DNA from: Leptidea sinapis
Taxonomy: Eukaryota > Arthropoda > Insecta > Lepidoptera > Pieridae
Direction of reading: 5' to 3'
Assembly: GCF_905404315.1 (NCBI RefSeq)
Contig: NC_066312.1
Location: 5,381,001-5,445,000, forward strand
Length of the DNA stretch: 64,000 bases
The translations under genes and the position numbers were made by a program. Within the stretch, counting starts at the first letter, position 1; every line of letters starts with the position of its first letter. Below are positions 63,824 through 64,000 of the stretch, in pieces. The notes below the pieces were generated by a model, which saw only the letters and a program-made list of their open reading frames with translations, ran no database searches and was not told the origin of the DNA.

Positions 63824-64000
63824 ATGGCTAACAGCGGACGGCTTAAACCTCACAAGCTCCATATAGCGTACTTTAACGCTTACGGACTCAAACCGCAACT
63901 AGACTTGGTCAGGGATTTCGTTATCGAACATCAGTTAGACCTTCTGTTGGTTCAGGAGACGCTCCTGGAACCGAACGTTCGCGATCCGCGTATCGCAAAT
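63824..64000 (+). CDS. Jockey-like ORF2 start: endonuclease domain (partial, runs off window)
   Basis: ATG at 63824, then 59 codons with no stop to the window edge. Reads KLHIAYFNAYGLKPQLDLVR (first EEP strand, family form LxIxxxNxxGLxxxxxEL) and LDLLLVQETLLEPN (the (E)T motif whose Glu binds the catalytic metal: E in QET). It is the N-terminus of the APE-type endonuclease that leads the non-LTR polymerase; RT should follow beyond the window. The ORF1 stop/ORF2 start spacing fits Jockey organisation. Confidence 0.8.
   Translation, partial: MANSGRLKPHKLHIAYFNAYGLKPQLDLVRDFVIEHQLDLLLVQETLLEPNVRDPRIAN

Overview
The window looks like insect nuclear DNA, most likely Lepidoptera. It is AT-rich and intron- and repeat-dominated, with no operons, no rRNA and no bona fide tRNA genes. 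The lepidopteran call rests on recognisable repeat families: Helitron ends of the TCTATATATATAAAAATGAA and CTAG type, the tRNA-derived SINE with an 'aagcatttatatgatgaata' body, a common SINE/MITE with 'gccgctcaggattcttgaaa', RTE C-termini of the WAGHIxRRTDGRW type, and PIF/Harbinger, hAT, mariner, CR1/Jockey and Ty3/Gypsy debris. I cannot name the species.

Layout. 1-9 kb: a truncated Helitron end, then fragments of a non-LTR endonuclease, a Harbinger transposase, a mariner transposase and three pieces of one RLE-type retroelement. Between these lie two small exons on the minus strand (4253-4363 and 4627-4725) that share phase and have good splice sites; they look like the 3' end of a host gene. 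A larger degraded CR1/Jockey-superfamily element fills 5.9-9.07 kb. 9.6-13.1 kb: LINE C-terminal tails and a duplicated block with PHD-like minus-strand exons, partly repeated at 20.6-21.9 kb. 13.2-18.7 kb: a wrecked Ty3/Gypsy element (minus strand) with an RTE scrap and a Helitron fragment inside it, the latter carrying a tandem array of about 145 bp units. 22-26 kb: a possible Cys-rich exon and two minus-strand non-LTR tails. 27.7-30.9 kb: a nearly complete but frameshifted non-LTR element with an N-terminal zinc finger, an RT and a C-terminal PD..D nuclease-like domain. 31-49.7 kb: mostly repeats (Helitron ends, a SINE nested in another SINE/MITE, a hAT MITE, fold-back and modular dispersed repeats, one mariner fragment) and little else. 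50.06-51.37 kb: a 5'-truncated CR1/Jockey copy whose remaining RT frame is open. 53.37-54.18 kb: two Helitrons inserted end to end.

The most complete unit is an autonomous Helitron at 55804-61529. It has an A|TC...CTAG|T insertion signature and one uninterrupted 1603-residue Rep/helicase frame with all key residues visible, plus an N-terminal array of 23-residue repeats. A shorter copy with the same termini (43801-44515) is a plausible non-autonomous client. The window ends in a mariner scrap next to a jockey-like element: the end of its ORF1, with an 18 bp minisatellite, and the first 59 codons of ORF2.

Almost all coding potential therefore belongs to mobile elements. Host-gene evidence is limited to a few small exons predicted by eye from frame and splice signals. 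No similarity search was possible, so family names rest on recognised motifs and boundaries of degraded copies are approximate.
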